NCBI GenBank assembly: GCA_903904815.1
Contig: CAIVDU010000102.1
Location: forward strand, 1-64,000
DNA length: 64,000 nt
DNA from: an uncultured Armatimonadota bacterium
GTDB taxonomy: Bacteria > Armatimonadota > Fimbriimonadia > Fimbriimonadales > Fimbriimonadaceae
Direction: 5' to 3'
A model generated the notes under the pieces. The model worked only from the letters and a program-made list of their open reading frames with translations, did no database searches and was not told where the DNA came from. Position 1 is the stretch's first letter. Each line of letters starts with the position of its first letter. Made by a program: the position numbers and the translations under genes. Below, in pieces: positions 7,869 to 16,266 of this stretch.

Positions 7869-8279
7869 GTGGCTGAGTGGTTTGTGGCTTTCGAGGACCC
7901 GGAGCATCCGGAATACAGCGCGGTAGTGGAGGACGACGGATGTGTGGCGTATGCGTACTTCCTGGTCGACGAAAAGATCACCGGGCTTGTCTGGCTCTAT
8001 AACAGCGCAAATGAGCAGGGGCGCACCTGGGAGGAATCGCGGGAGCAGGGGCTGCCCCCTCGCATGCCGGATGACAATGTGAAAGACCCTACCTTTGCCC
8101 CGATCGCTAGCGAGTCGGAACTTGAGGCTACCTGGGTCACCTATTTGGACAGGCGGGAAGTGGGGATCTACATCCGCGGCAAGGTGCACGCGGCGGTTGG
8201 CGAGGGCGATTACCCCGGTTCGTGTCTTAACGCTATCGCCGACAGCCCGATGGCGAACGCCTGGGTAGCGGAAGACTGA
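7869..8279 (+). CDS. Small acidic protein of unknown function
   Basis: A 136-residue cytoplasmic protein beginning VAEWFVAFEDPEHPEYSAVV, rich in acidic and aromatic residues. No membrane segment or catalytic motif is seen. The pattern (short strands, ISxDGxxAYAYFL-like) resembles small uncharacterised proteins of immunity-protein type, but no family can be named. It has its own -10 box and a strong hairpin right after its stop, so it is probably a single-gene transcript. Confidence 0.65.
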   Translation: MAEWFVAFEDPEHPEYSAVVEDDGCVAYAYFLVDEKITGLVWLYNSANEQGRTWEESREQGLPPRMPDDNVKDPTFAPIASESELEATWVTYLDRREVGIYIRGKVHAAVGEGDYPGSCLNAIADSPMANAWVAED

Positions 8280-8314
8280 ACTCCCCGCAGCCCCCTCGCG
8301 GCTGCGGGGAGTTC
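8278..8314. terminator. Strong bidirectional hairpin
   Basis: Perfect 15-bp inverted repeat GAACTCCCCGCAGCC (8278-8292) and its complement (8300-8314) with a 7-nt loop. It lies between two convergent genes. There is no clear T run on either side, so it may act with Rho or simply protect 3' ends. Confidence 0.7.
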
Positions 8315-8319
8315 AGCTC

Positions 8320-9867
8320 TTAGCGGATCGTGCCTGCGGGGGCAGTCGGCGTGGTTGCTGCCTCGATGAACTTGGCGACGTCGGCGTGGAGCTTCTTTCG
8401 GCAATCGTCGTCGAGATACATCATGTGGCCGGCCGCATAGTAGCCTCGAGAAACGTTGGCCTTTAGCCTTGGATCCAGTTCGAGCTGATTGAGGATCTGC
8501 TCGACCGTGCCGAGCGGGCATGCGAGGTCATAGTAGCCACTGGCAACGAACAGCTTTGTGTAAGGATTCTGGTGCAGGGCAGACCGGAGGGCCTCGCTCT
8601 CATCGACCGTGCCGGAACCCATATTCCACGGGTCCCAGATACCCTCACCGAGAACGTAATACTTCAGGTTCGTTTTGTATCCGAGTTCGCCGCGAACGTA
8701 GTCGTTCATCGTCGAGGTGAACGGGGGCGTGATCTGGCTATCGCTCGGGTCATAGTCCGGATGATCGGTTGACCAGATGCGGTCCATTCCCTTGAACCGG
8801 GCGTCGTAACGACCGACGATGTAGCGATCCTTTCGCAGCAGTTCCTTGTACCAGTTGTAATCGGTGATCCTCAGATTCGAGTCTGCAAGGAACGTCTCAC
8901 TGAGTCCGGTGTACCGGTGAAGCCGGGCGACGATGGCCTTACTCTGAGCGGCGGAGATCGTCTGTCCGCGCAGCAGGGCGGGCAGATACTCGTCGTAGAC
9001 CCAGGCTTGGACCTCCTTTACCAGGTCGCCTACCGGACGCTTTTCGAGATCGGCGTCGAGTTTCTTGTGATACCAGGCAGACGCGGCGAAGGTTGGAAGG
9101 TAGAAGGCGAACGGCTGGTCGTTCGCCTTCGCCGGATCTTGGACGCTACCGTTGATGTAGGGAGAGATCAGGATCAAGCCGTTAAGGCCAATGCCATTAC
9201 CACCGAGCCATTGAGCCAGGCCGGATCCCCGAATGCCGCCATAGCTTTCACCCATGACGAAGACGGGAGACAGCCACCGCTTTTCCAGCGTCAGGAACAC
9301 TCGGATAAATTCGCCGACCGAGTTGATATCCTCCTGCACTCCCCAAAACTTCTTGCCGAGTTCCGGCTTTTCGGGTCGGCTGAATCCGGTTCCAACGGGG
9401 TCGATCATGACGATATCAGACTCAGGCAGAATGCTTTCGTCGTTCGGGACCAACTCGTAGGGTGGAGGCGGCATGAAGCCGTCCGGTTCCATCTTCACCC
9501 GCTTTGGCCCAACGAACCCTAAGTGCAGCCATAGCGACGCGGAACCCGGGCCACCATTGAATACGAATGTGACCGGACGTTTCTTGCCTGGAACCCCGTT
9601 GGTCCGGCGATAAGACGTGAAAAAGATGCGTCCTTCGATTTCGCTATGGGCGTTACGAATGGGAATGAGGCCGACGGTTGCCTGGTAGCTCACCGACTGG
9701 CCCGCGATAGTCACCGTGTTGTTCGTGCGCACCCAATCGGCATCGTCTGCCTTCTCAATAGGTGCAGGCGGTGGTGTCGTGGGAGGAACGGCTGGAGGCG
9801 GCGTTTGGGCGACAGTTGCCGACGCAAGGATGCTAGCGAGGGCCAAACCCGCAAATCGTAGAAACAT
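8320..9867 (-). CDS. Serine carboxypeptidase (peptidase S10), exported
   Basis: A 515-residue alpha/beta hydrolase of family S10. After a signal peptide (MFLRFAGLALASILASATVAQ) and a Pro-rich linker come NGGPGSAS (oxyanion region, about 104-111), the nucleophile elbow GESYGG with Ser at about 208, a late Asp (SGYYDLACP) and the catalytic His (AAGHMMYLDDD). It should trim C-terminal residues from peptides in the periplasm. ATG 9867 is preferred over ATG 9876, because TACTAT at 9875-9880 (minus strand) ends 7 nt before it and overlaps the upstream ATG. Confidence 0.9.
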   Translation of the reverse strand: MFLRFAGLALASILASATVAQTPPPAVPPTTPPPAPIEKADDADWVRTNNTVTIAGQSVSYQATVGLIPIRNAHSEIEGRIFFTSYRRTNGVPGKKRPVTFVFNGGPGSASLWLHLGFVGPKRVKMEPDGFMPPPPYELVPNDESILPESDIVMIDPVGTGFSRPEKPELGKKFWGVQEDINSVGEFIRVFLTLEKRWLSPVFVMGESYGGIRGSGLAQWLGGNGIGLNGLILISPYINGSVQDPAKANDQPFAFYLPTFAASAWYHKKLDADLEKRPVGDLVKEVQAWVYDEYLPALLRGQTISAAQSKAIVARLHRYTGLSETFLADSNLRITDYNWYKELLRKDRYIVGRYDARFKGMDRIWSTDHPDYDPSDSQITPPFTSTMNDYVRGELGYKTNLKYYVLGEGIWDPWNMGSGTVDESEALRSALHQNPYTKLFVASGYYDLACPLGTVEQILNQLELDPRLKANVSRGYYAAGHMMYLDDDCRKKLHADVAKFIEAATTPTAPAGTIR

Positions 9868-9874
9868 GCTCGCC

Positions 9875-9880
9875 ATAGTA
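9875..9880 (-). promoter_or_regulatory. -10 box (TACTAT) before the S10 peptidase
   Basis: On the minus strand TACTAT ends 7 nt before ATG 9867, and the upstream in-frame ATG (9876) falls inside the box, which decides the start. Confidence 0.5.
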
Positions 9881-9899
9881 TCCCGGTCGAGAGGCTTGA

Positions 9900-10032
9900 T
9901 GTGATACCGGGTTAACGTTGTGATCCAGCAGAACCCGCATTAGCTGGCTAATTCAAGGCCAAAAGTTCGCCGAGCTTGATTCTGCTCCCAGTGAATAACC
10001 GCCTCGACTTGCTCGCGGGTAACACCTGACAG
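9900..10032 (-). pseudogene. Remnant of a toxin-antitoxin pair
   Basis: On the minus strand a 30-residue frame (GVTREQVEAVIHWEQ... to TAA at 9940-9942), with a stop two codons before it, looks like the C-terminus of a DUF433-type antitoxin. TAATG then opens a second frame, MRVLLDHNVNP, like the first strand of DUF5615/PIN-like toxins, but similarity ends after about 11 residues, where the peptidase promoter begins. The TAATG junction is typical of such operons. Both parts are too short to be functional, and the match is by eye only. Confidence 0.35.
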
Positions 10033-10106
10033 TCAAGGAAATCTTGTCATTCGCGTCAAAGCTTAGTACACTCTATATAAACCGGTTCATATATCGCTGG
10101 CCCACG

Positions 10107-11318
10107 ATGCTCAGACTCAAGAAGCTTCTTTGTCTCGCCGCCGTTTACGCGGCTCTTCCGCTTTTGGCCTCGACGCAGACGTCAGTTGTGGCCAAGCCCC
10201 GTCCGCTGTTGCTGGCCCACTATATGCCTTGGTTCGAGACAAATCCATCGGCGGGAAAGTGGGGTTGGCACTGGACGATGAACCACTTCGACCCGAGCAA
10301 GGTCGCAAACGGGAAAGCTGAAATTGCCTCCCATTACCACCCGATCATCGGCCCCTACGACAATGACGACCCCTCGGTAATCGCCTATGAAGTCATGCTC
10401 ATGAAGCTTTCGGGAATCGATGGGGTGCTCATCGACTGGTACGGCAATGACGACTATCTCGACTACGGAGGAAACCAACGGCGAACGATTCACCTGATTC
10501 AGGAGATCAAAAAGGCAGGCCTCAAATTTGGCATTGTCTACGAGGATCAAACGGTTCCTCGGTTGATTTCGGGCAAGGTCTTTACCAAGGAGCAGACCGA
10601 GACCCACCTGAACGCGATGCTCCGTTGGATGGATCGCACCTGGTTTCACGATTCGAACTATGTCAAGTTAGGTGGAAAGCCCTTGCTGCTCGTGTTCGGT
10701 CCGCAGTATCTCCAGGACTCGCAATGGAGTCATTTGTTTGCCGGGGTGTCGCCTCAGCCTGCCTTCTTCACCCTCATGAACCCACACGGGCCAGCAGTGG
10801 GAGCCCTCGGATGGCCAATGCCTCACGATGGAGACGCGGGGAGCGCGAAGTCCGTCGACGGGTTCTATCAACAATCTTCTAAGTGGTCCGCTTTCATCCC
10901 AGCCGCGTTCCCGAGATTCGACGATATCTATAAGGAAGCTGGAGTCAGCGACTCCTGGGGTCACATCGCAGACAATTCCCATCAGTTGTATCAACAACTA
11001 TTAACGAGAGGTATTCAGTCAGGAGCTCCCTGCGTCCAGCTCGTCACTTGGAACGACTGGGGAGAGGGGACGGTTTTAGAACCTAGCGAGGAGTTTGGGT
11101 ACGCGTCGCTTGAAACCACTCAAGTGGCACGGAAAGCACTGATCGACCCGGGATTTTCGAACACCGTTTCCGATTTGCGGCTTGTTTTTCGATGGTATAA
11201 GTTGCGAGAGCAACTACCAAAGAACCGAAAAGGCTTGTTGGACGGCTTCCCTGAATTGATCTACGCAGGGAAGGTTAAGCAGGCGAAGCAGTTGTTGGGC
11301 TCGGCAATGAGGGGGTAG
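10107..11318 (+). CDS. Exported GH71/GH99-like glycoside hydrolase
   Basis: A 403-residue protein with a signal peptide (RLKKLLCLAAVYAALPLLAST) and a single catalytic-type domain starting LLLAHYMPWFET. The motifs DGVLIDWYGN, GKPLLLVFGPQYL and TWNDWGEGT near the end are those of the GH99-like/GH71 (endo-alpha-mannosidase or alpha-1,3-glucanase-like) superfamily; TWNDWxEG carries a likely catalytic acid. Substrate is unknown. ATG 10107 is chosen because it starts the signal peptide; the frame is open to 10044, but that part has no signal-peptide shape. Confidence 0.82.
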   Translation: MLRLKKLLCLAAVYAALPLLASTQTSVVAKPRPLLLAHYMPWFETNPSAGKWGWHWTMNHFDPSKVANGKAEIASHYHPIIGPYDNDDPSVIAYEVMLMKLSGIDGVLIDWYGNDDYLDYGGNQRRTIHLIQEIKKAGLKFGIVYEDQTVPRLISGKVFTKEQTETHLNAMLRWMDRTWFHDSNYVKLGGKPLLLVFGPQYLQDSQWSHLFAGVSPQPAFFTLMNPHGPAVGALGWPMPHDGDAGSAKSVDGFYQQSSKWSAFIPAAFPRFDDIYKEAGVSDSWGHIADNSHQLYQQLLTRGIQSGAPCVQLVTWNDWGEGTVLEPSEEFGYASLETTQVARKALIDPGFSNTVSDLRLVFRWYKLREQLPKNRKGLLDGFPELIYAGKVKQAKQLLGSAMRG

Positions 11319-11416
11319 AAGTCCAGCGGTAGATCCGTGAGGGGAGATCGACCGGGCAACGATTGGCGGTTGGGCGTACTGGAGGAGAACCTCCCTCACT
11401 GAACCTCTACGTACAA

Positions 11417-11442
11417 GGCGGAGAGTGATTCGTGTCTCCGCC
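11417..11442. repeat. Repeated intergenic hairpin, copy 1
   Basis: GGCGGAGA (11417-11424), a 10-nt loop (gtgattcgtg) and TCTCCGCC (11435-11442). A copy with the same arms and a loop differing at two positions occurs at 43290-43315. Flanking sequences are unrelated, so the unit is about 26 bp. Confidence 0.7.
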
Positions 11443-11484
11443 TATGGACCCTTCAGGTTCACTCGCCTTACCACGGGTGTTGCT

Positions 11485-11515
11485 GCCTAGACGAGGGTCA
11501 TTGCCTCGTCTAGGC
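11485..11515. terminator. Hairpin between convergent transcription units
   Basis: A 12-bp perfect inverted repeat GCCTAGACGAGG (11485-11496) and its complement (11504-11515) with a 7-nt loop, just after the end of the ABC transporter operon on the minus strand. No T run follows. Confidence 0.6.
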
Positions 11516-11520
11516 GCTAG

Positions 11521-13269
11521 CTAGCGGCCGCCGAGGCCGCTAAGGGTGACGCCTTCGATGAAGTATCGCTGGGCGAAGAAGAACACGGCGAGTACGGGGA
11601 GCATGCAAAGGGTGGCGAACGCCATGAGCAGTCCGGGCTCGCTTCCTCGGTCGCTTTGGAAGAGCTGGAGGGCGTAGCTGAGGGGCATGTGCTCGGGGGA
11701 GCTGATGTAGATCAGGGGGCCCATGAAGTTGTTCCACGCGCCAACGAAAGTGGTGACCGCCACTACCGCGAGAGCTGGCTTGATCTGGGGAAGCATGATT
11801 CGCCAGAACGTGCGGATGTAAGTGCATCCATCTATCTTGGCGGCGTCTTCCAACTCCATCGGGATCTGCATGAAGAACTGCCGAAGGAGGAAGATGTTGA
11901 ACGCGGAGCCGAAGAATGCGGGCACCCAGAGAGGGAGCAACGTATCGATCCATCCGAAGTTCCGGAAGATGAGAAACTGCGGCATCAGGGTTACTGCGCC
12001 GGGCAGCATCATCGTGCTGAGCACGACCGTGAAGAGGAAATCCTTCGCCGGGAATTTCATCCGAGAAAAGGCGTACGACACGATCGCGCAACTCATGCAG
12101 GTGCCGATCACACTGAGAATCACGATGATCAAAGTGTTCTGGAGATACACCAGACCGTTCTTGGTTTCCGGAGGCAGGAAGCCCAAGGCGTCCGGGTAGT
12201 TCTGCCACTTCAGTCCCACGTGCCGAATCGGCTGGACCTGGGCCGGCTCGAAATTGTGCTCTTGCCCAGCGAGTGAACTGGGGCTGGTGATGTGGACTTG
12301 GCGCAGACCGCTGTCCAACTCCTTGTCCACGTAGCCCACGATGGCAGTTCCATTAACGACGCCCGACACCACCGGGGCGTCCTTGGCAACTTCTTTCAAG
12401 TCCGAAGGACTGGCGTCAAACGTGGTTCCACGAATCGACATCGGCTTCTGGATGTCGAGTTGAAGTTGCCCGTTTTCGGTCTTGCGAATCACAGTCGCCT
12501 GGACCTTCTGGCCTTGATAATTCGCCTCGTACATTGGATCGGTCTTGTCGAAGAACGGCACCGTGTCTTGCACGTGAGGGACCCAGACGATTCCACTCGG
12601 CGAGGACATGTCGCGATCTTCCTTGAAACTCGTGATCACGAGGAACGCAAACGGCAGTCCGAACAGGATCGATCCGGTCACCAGGGCAGCCTGAGTCACA
12701 ACCGCTTTGGCATAACCTCGAGTCGTCGCCGCTCTTCCCGCCCAGATCATGGCGAGTGTCGCCGCGATGAGAAGGATCACGGTCCCGACGGCAGTCCCAA
12801 GTTGGAACGGAACTCCTCCCCGGAGGACGACTATCTTGTTCGCCGCGTCTAGCCGGTAAAGCAGGATGAACACGACCAGCGCAAGAGCCCATCCGCCCGC
12901 CGACTTCAACCGCTCTCCGCGTTCCGCGTCGTTGATCGCGAGGACGGTCTGAGACACGCGAACGAAAATAAAGAATGCCGATAAAGCGCCAAGCCAAGCC
13001 GACCAGGGCATGGCGAACCAGATAAGTGGGAACCGCACGCCGGTGCTGGGCACCACGTTCGGCCCGATCTTCATGGGGATGAGGGCGCCAAGAATCAAGC
13101 TGACTCCAGCGCCAACGCCACTCAGGAGAAGTCCTGTTTGAGTCTTCTTGGGGTCAAGACCCGAGATCTTAGCGAGCGTCTGCCCGGCAAGAACCACGAA
13201 CCGGAGGACGAGTATCCAGCCGATCCAGGTCAGCAAAGTGCCGACTACATAGGCGATTTCCGGATTCAT
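11521..13269 (-). CDS. Carbohydrate ABC transporter permease (MalG/UgpE type) with large N-terminal extension
   Basis: A 582-residue protein, about twice the usual length of a CUT1 permease. The C-terminal ~220 residues are a standard MalG-like domain with the EAA loop (LEDAAKIDGCTYIRTFWRIMLPQIKPAL pattern). The first ~215 residues hold about five extra hydrophobic helices, including the permease's own first helix (GSILFGLPFAFLVITSFKE). A ~150-residue soluble segment rich in beta strands then sits where MalG normally has a short first periplasmic loop. A Shine-Dalgarno GGAGGAG precedes ATG 13269, 37 bases after the upstream gene, so it is the second gene of the operon. Confidence 0.85.
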   Translation of the reverse strand: MNPEIAYVVGTLLTWIGWILVLRFVVLAGQTLAKISGLDPKKTQTGLLLSGVGAGVSLILGALIPMKIGPNVVPSTGVRFPLIWFAMPWSAWLGALSAFFIFVRVSQTVLAINDAERGERLKSAGGWALALVVFILLYRLDAANKIVVLRGGVPFQLGTAVGTVILLIAATLAMIWAGRAATTRGYAKAVVTQAALVTGSILFGLPFAFLVITSFKEDRDMSSPSGIVWVPHVQDTVPFFDKTDPMYEANYQGQKVQATVIRKTENGQLQLDIQKPMSIRGTTFDASPSDLKEVAKDAPVVSGVVNGTAIVGYVDKELDSGLRQVHITSPSSLAGQEHNFEPAQVQPIRHVGLKWQNYPDALGFLPPETKNGLVYLQNTLIIVILSVIGTCMSCAIVSYAFSRMKFPAKDFLFTVVLSTMMLPGAVTLMPQFLIFRNFGWIDTLLPLWVPAFFGSAFNIFLLRQFFMQIPMELEDAAKIDGCTYIRTFWRIMLPQIKPALAVVAVTTFVGAWNNFMGPLIYISSPEHMPLSYALQLFQSDRGSEPGLLMAFATLCMLPVLAVFFFAQRYFIEGVTLSGLGGR

Positions 13270-13306
13270 CGCACTCCTCCGAGGATCGATCGATTCATTC
13301 TAGGCA

Positions 13307-15748
13307 TCACTTCTCCACCTCGTTGTGAACCCAGCGCGGCGCCAGTTTGAACTGTGTGTACGTCAGGAGCAGGATGATGCCGAAGATCAGCCAAGCCAGA
13401 GACGAGGCATATCCCATTTTGAAGAAGGCGAAACCTTCTTGGAAGAGGTGATAAACGGGGGTCAACAGGGTGTCGTCCGGTCCGATCGGGCCGTCACCGG
13501 AGGGTTTCATGGTGTAGGCACGGTCGAACTCCTGCATGGCGGCAATGCCTCCCATGACGAGGTTGAAGAACACCAGAGGGCTCAACTGAGGGAAAGTGAC
13601 AGACCAGAACTGTTGTCTCGGTGAAGCTCCGTCGATTCCCGCCGCTTCGTAAAGCGAGGGCGATACGCCTTTGAGGCCAGCGAGCCACAAGATCATGCCT
13701 CCGCCAGCGCCCCATGCCCCTTGGACAACGAGTGCGTTCTTCGACCAGTCGGCCGACTGTAACCAACCGGGCGGAGCGATTCCGAGCCAGGGTGTAATCG
13801 TATGGATCCAGTAGGAGTTGATCAGCCCCTTGTTGGGGTCGGGGGTCAGAACCCAGATCCAGAGAACGGCGCTGGCGATGGTGGGAACGATCGCCGGCAT
13901 GTAGAAAAACGTTCGGTAAACGCGCATGCCCCGCGCTGCGGAATTAAGCAGCAGGGCAATGGCGAGCCCGGTGGTGAGTCCCAAGGGGACGCCGAGAGCG
14001 GCCAGATAAACCGCGTTGCCGAGCGCCTTCAGGACCATGTCGTGATCGGCGCCCAGAATTTGGCCATAGTTCTTCAATCCGACCCATCGCGCCGGCTCAA
14101 GCACGTCGTACTGGGTGAAGCTGAAGTACATCGAAGCGATCATGGGACCCAGCGTGAGGGCCAGGAAGCCGATCAGCCAGGGCGAAATGAAGAGGTAGGC
14201 CCAGAGCGCTTCTGATCTTTCCAAGCGGCCCATCTTCTTGCGGAAGAATGCGACTATCAGTCCTGCCAAGGCAAGAATTGTGACCCCGACCGCGATCTTC
14301 GCCGGAACTTCAAGGTCGATGATCGGGTGCTGGTCACGCTCGTAGAATGCGTCGAGGTCAAGCTGAACCGCGTTCTGCCCGGCGATCAACGCCTCCTTTG
14401 GAGTCGATTTTTTGTAGCAGGCGGCCTCCATGGCGCGGGTCTGTTCGTCCCAGAGGATCTGGCCGGCGAAGGTAGCTGGTCGAATTCGCCCATACGGCAT
14501 CATGTCGATGTGCTCTTTCAGCGCGGCCGCATATTTTGCGTCAGCGGGCTTAAACCGCTGGAAGGCCACGTTGTTGGCTTCAATGCTCGCGGAAACGTCG
14601 GGGATGTACGTCTTGCCTTTGCGGCGATCCCATTCGCGCTGGGCAGCCGCGTTCACCATTCGGCCTTCGGTGCTGGTGATGAACTTGATGTAGGACCAGG
14701 CGTCCTCGATATTTCGCGCGCCCTTTGGAATCGCGTAGGAGAAGCCACCGACCCAGGTGACGAACTGGTCTTTCGAGTCCGCGAACCTTCCCCGCTTGTA
14801 ATAGCGGTCATCGGGAATGGGCGGGGCGGCGACGCCGAGATCGAGGTTCTGGGCGAACCGCGACATGTCGTCGAGGATCCAGTTGCCGTCGACCTTCATG
14901 GCGACTTTGCCGATGAAGAAGGCATCGTTCTCCTTGGTCAAGAATCCAGATTCGAACGACTTGGATTTCTCGTAGCCGCCCACGATGTCGTAGCCGCGCA
15001 CCATGAAGTCGAGCGCTTCTTCGGCGGCGGGGGTGTCCATCGTACACTTGCGGCCATCAGCCGACATGAAGCTCGCGTCGTTTTGGAACGCGTACATGTA
15101 CAGCCAGGTGTTTCCGAAGTTAGGCAGGAATCCGGCGCGCTTCAGAGTGTGATCGGGATTGAATTCGGTGAGGACCTTGGAATAGGCGAGAAGTTCGGAC
15201 CAGGTTCTCGGTGGCCGATCGGGGTCGAGACCGGCGGCGCGCAGGTCGTCCGCTTTCTCACGGAAGATCGCCTTGTTGTAAAAGAGGATGCGATCGTCGG
15301 CGCCGGACGGGATTCCGTAGACCTTTCCTTCGTAGCTCGCCTCCGCCCAGGTCGCCGGGTAGTACTGATCGGGACGAGGACACAAGGGATCGATGGCCTT
15401 GTCGCGGGCGATCAGGGAGTCGAGGGGCATGAATGCACCCCGGCTTGCCCAGTCGGAAATCGCAAAGCGGTCCTGCGAGATGACGTCGGGCGCCACATTT
15501 CCCACGATGCTCGTCATGAGCTTCTGGGGGTCCATCTTTCCGGCGCCCATGCTGAGCGGTCGGAGGTTGATGTCCGGGTGGCGGCGAGAAAATTCTCTAT
15601 TGACGGCATCCTGACCCTTTGTGTCTGGGCCTAGGTTGAGGCCCCAAACGATAAGGTCCCGTTTTTTGACTTCGTTGCCGGGGGCAGCGAAGGAGATACA
15701 CGGGATGATGCTCAAAAGAGCGGCGAGGGAAAGGGTTCTGCACATCAT
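13307..15748 (-). CDS. Fused sugar-binding protein and ABC permease (UgpB-UgpA type)
   Basis: An 813-residue fusion. Residues 1-22 are a signal segment and about 30-440 a family 1 extracellular solute-binding domain (LIVWGLNLGPDTKGQ, DVISQDRFAISDWASRGAF, VTWVGGFSYAIPKGA). A helix at about 475-495 follows. About 525-813 is a MalF-like permease (SEALWAYLFISPWLIGFL, EAA loop YEAAGIDGASPRQQFW). The binding protein is normally a separate lipoprotein; here it is tethered to its permease on the periplasmic side. No ATPase gene is adjacent, so a shared MsmK/UgpC-type ATPase elsewhere is likely. Two ATG codons (15748, 15745) compete for the start. Confidence 0.9.
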   Translation of the reverse strand: MMCRTLSLAALLSIIPCISFAAPGNEVKKRDLIVWGLNLGPDTKGQDAVNREFSRRHPDINLRPLSMGAGKMDPQKLMTSIVGNVAPDVISQDRFAISDWASRGAFMPLDSLIARDKAIDPLCPRPDQYYPATWAEASYEGKVYGIPSGADDRILFYNKAIFREKADDLRAAGLDPDRPPRTWSELLAYSKVLTEFNPDHTLKRAGFLPNFGNTWLYMYAFQNDASFMSADGRKCTMDTPAAEEALDFMVRGYDIVGGYEKSKSFESGFLTKENDAFFIGKVAMKVDGNWILDDMSRFAQNLDLGVAAPPIPDDRYYKRGRFADSKDQFVTWVGGFSYAIPKGARNIEDAWSYIKFITSTEGRMVNAAAQREWDRRKGKTYIPDVSASIEANNVAFQRFKPADAKYAAALKEHIDMMPYGRIRPATFAGQILWDEQTRAMEAACYKKSTPKEALIAGQNAVQLDLDAFYERDQHPIIDLEVPAKIAVGVTILALAGLIVAFFRKKMGRLERSEALWAYLFISPWLIGFLALTLGPMIASMYFSFTQYDVLEPARWVGLKNYGQILGADHDMVLKALGNAVYLAALGVPLGLTTGLAIALLLNSAARGMRVYRTFFYMPAIVPTIASAVLWIWVLTPDPNKGLINSYWIHTITPWLGIAPPGWLQSADWSKNALVVQGAWGAGGGMILWLAGLKGVSPSLYEAAGIDGASPRQQFWSVTFPQLSPLVFFNLVMGGIAAMQEFDRAYTMKPSGDGPIGPDDTLLTPVYHLFQEGFAFFKMGYASSLAWLIFGIILLLTYTQFKLAPRWVHNEVEK

Positions 15749-15760
15749 CGTGGCAGCACC

Positions 15761-15797
15761 ATTCTACATCGAGATCGAATGCAGTGAATACGTATTC
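15761..15797 (-). promoter_or_regulatory. Promoter and candidate operator of the ABC transporter operon
   Basis: On the minus strand a -10 box TAGAAT (15766 to 15761) precedes the fusion gene by 12 nt. About 20 nt further upstream lies the perfect 12-bp palindrome GAATACGTATTC (15786-15797) with a central CG, the form typical of LacI-family operators. It covers the -35 region, a position suited to repression. Which regulator binds is unknown. Confidence 0.45.
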
Positions 15798-15964
15798 TCA
15801 ATTCACGTCCTTGTATCTGGCGTTATTCTTTGCATCCCCACGGAACACGTCGACGTAGTTAGAAATGAGATGCGTCCGGGCGATTGTTCGGTGGTAACTT
15901 ATACCTGCCTTACGACGCAAGTCGCGGCATCGGACAATGCAGTTCGAGGAGGAACCTTTCAAAG

Positions 15965-16222
15965 ATGACTGAGTTCGAAATTCGGAGACAGATTGAAGCG
16001 ATTCGTCTGTCGCCTTCATCCCCTGTCACCAAAGCACGAGAATTACTGCGCCTGCGGCGCCTTCTTTCCATTCAGCTCACCGAGTTGGAGCAAGCGCGCA
16101 TGCAAGTCGCGCAAACTTCCGACCGACGAACGAAGGCGATGTTGAATCGCATGGCCGCCACGGCCGAGAGCCTGGAAGACGATGTTCTCGAATCCGCCCG
16201 TGAGGTTTTGAGCACAGGGTAG
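15965..16222 (+). CDS. Small helical protein of unknown function
   Basis: An 85-residue basic, helix-rich protein (EFEIRRQIEAIRLSPSSPV, then ARELLRLRRLLSIQLTELEQAR) with coiled-coil-like heptads and no membrane segment. AGGAGG about 12 bases before ATG 15965 could serve as ribosome binding site. It reads away from the ABC transporter operon. No family recognised; a cytoplasmic structural or adaptor role is only a guess. Confidence 0.6.
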   Translation: MTEFEIRRQIEAIRLSPSSPVTKARELLRLRRLLSIQLTELEQARMQVAQTSDRRTKAMLNRMAATAESLEDDVLESAREVLSTG

Positions 16223-16266
16223 CGTGTCCGTCCCCTGAGGATGTTTTCCCGCTTTCCAAACAAGCT

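Noticed and set aside
14327-15634. 435-residue frame on the plus strand
   Set aside because: Antisense to the binding-protein domain of the transporter fusion; Gly/Val/Arg-rich with no motif.
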